Below are positions 63,470-64,000 of a stretch of DNA of 64,000 nucleotides, one piece after another. The notes below the pieces were generated by a model. That model searched no databases, was not told where the DNA came from, and saw only the letters and a list, made by a program, of their open reading frames with translations. Both the position numbers and the translations under genes were made by a program. Each line of letters opens with the position of its first letter. Positions within the stretch are counted from its first letter, which is position 1. Source of the stretch: Scilla litardierei (taxonomy: Eukaryota; Streptophyta; Magnoliopsida; Asparagales; Asparagaceae); contig CM061142.1 in NCBI GenBank assembly GCA_030789695.1, forward strand, positions 359,637,486 to 359,701,485, written 5' to 3'.

Positions 63470-64000
63470 TGTTGAGTATTGGACTTCTCCCTACTTGGTG
63501 TTAATAATGAGCAAACATAAATACTTGTGACTAATCACCTATTTTGCAGTTAATCCATTGCCTAAGCTAATTATGAAGATCTACTAAGAAATGGATCACT
63601 CACAAACTTCATTGAAGGAAAATTACATGGATTGGATGATCGTAGATGATGATTGAAGCTCCGTGAAGACTTCAACCTCATACGATGAAAAGAAGAGATT
63701 ATTCGTCAATGTAATTTTTCTTTTATCTCTTCTAGTATGTAGCTTAGAAGTAGAACTTTGATGGAGCACTCACACACATCTACATTCAGTCATAGGACTT
63801 CATTGGATCTATTGTCCTTTGACTCCAATTCATTTCTCTATTGGTTGTGCAAGGATTGTATATAACAGTCGACTGCTTAACAGTTTACAGTCGCCTGTCT
63901 CAAAAACAGTCGACTGCGTGTTGTTCTACAGTCGCCTGTTATGCACAGACTTTTACAATATAGTTTTGGGCCTTCTCTGTTTATTTCGCACAGGCCACTG
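63470..64000 (+). repeat. Element K: SIRE-like LTR, 5' part (runs off the window)
   Basis: Starts TGTTGAGTATTGGACTTCTCCC, roughly 75% like the H LTR by eye. It carries four palindromic words at 63868-63945: CAGTCGACTG twice and CAGTCGCCTG twice. It is too diverged from H, and on the wrong side of a host gene, to be the other LTR of H. Confidence 0.8.

Noticed and set aside
51423..64000. H and K as the two LTRs of one element
   Set aside because: They are only roughly 75% alike. A host gene, two CACTA ends, Helitrons and a copia relic lie between them, and there is no pol.

Overview
This window is plant nuclear DNA, most likely from a eudicot. I cannot name the species. The evidence is Athila-type and chromovirus-type Ty3/gypsy elements, Ty1/copia elements with Met- or Asp-tRNA primer sites, CACTA and Helitron ends, and one plant-type RING-H2 gene. 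Almost all of it is nested transposable elements, and only one host gene looks intact.

Left block (1-18468) is a three-deep Athila nest. Element C (+ strand; only 15511-18468 remains in view) was split by element A (+; integrase to 3' LTR, 1-15510). Element A was split by element B (-; 1916-8825; TSD AACTG; LTRs about 99% alike). A keeps the end of pol and an intact env-position ORF (9590-11770). B is non-autonomous and has only a zinc-knuckle gag remnant. B and C belong to one family.

Middle block (18469-22811) holds a cytochrome P450 pseudogene, a LINE reverse-transcriptase relic and a CACTA-type terminus with subterminal repeats. Next comes an old copia element G (-; about 22812-47150), whose coding and leader sequence was broken by three complete insertions. 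These are D (23375-30579; TSD TTAGG; a chromovirus derivative with 3.1-kb LTRs and about 1 kb of interior), E (31307-38507; TSD GGAAC; a copia derivative with almost no coding sequence left) and F (39072-46201; TSD TAAAA; a young copia element with full-length gag and pol).

Right block (47150-64000) holds a GC-rich duplication, a SINE-like repeat, a gypsy gag relic J, a SIRE-like copia LTR and gag H, a solo LTR I inside H (TSD TCAGG), a CACTA terminus, a copia relic L, a small MITE-like hairpin, the BRH1-like RING-H2 gene (58785-59372), two abutting Helitron-like elements, another CACTA terminus and the start of a second SIRE-like LTR, K.

Two structural themes recur and are my main leads. 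First, Ty3/gypsy elements A, B, C and D each carry a stem-loop with an AGGA tetraloop just 5' of the polypurine tract. The stem sequences differ between families but pairing is kept. Second, several unrelated LTR families carry arrays of short GC-rich palindromes directly upstream of the LTR TATA box. Each family uses its own word (CTCGGCCGAG, ACCCGATCGGTT, CAGTCGACTG/CAGGCGCCTG, CCTGGGCGCC-type). In element A the same array-plus-TATA unit also sits inside the element, upstream of the env-position ORF.
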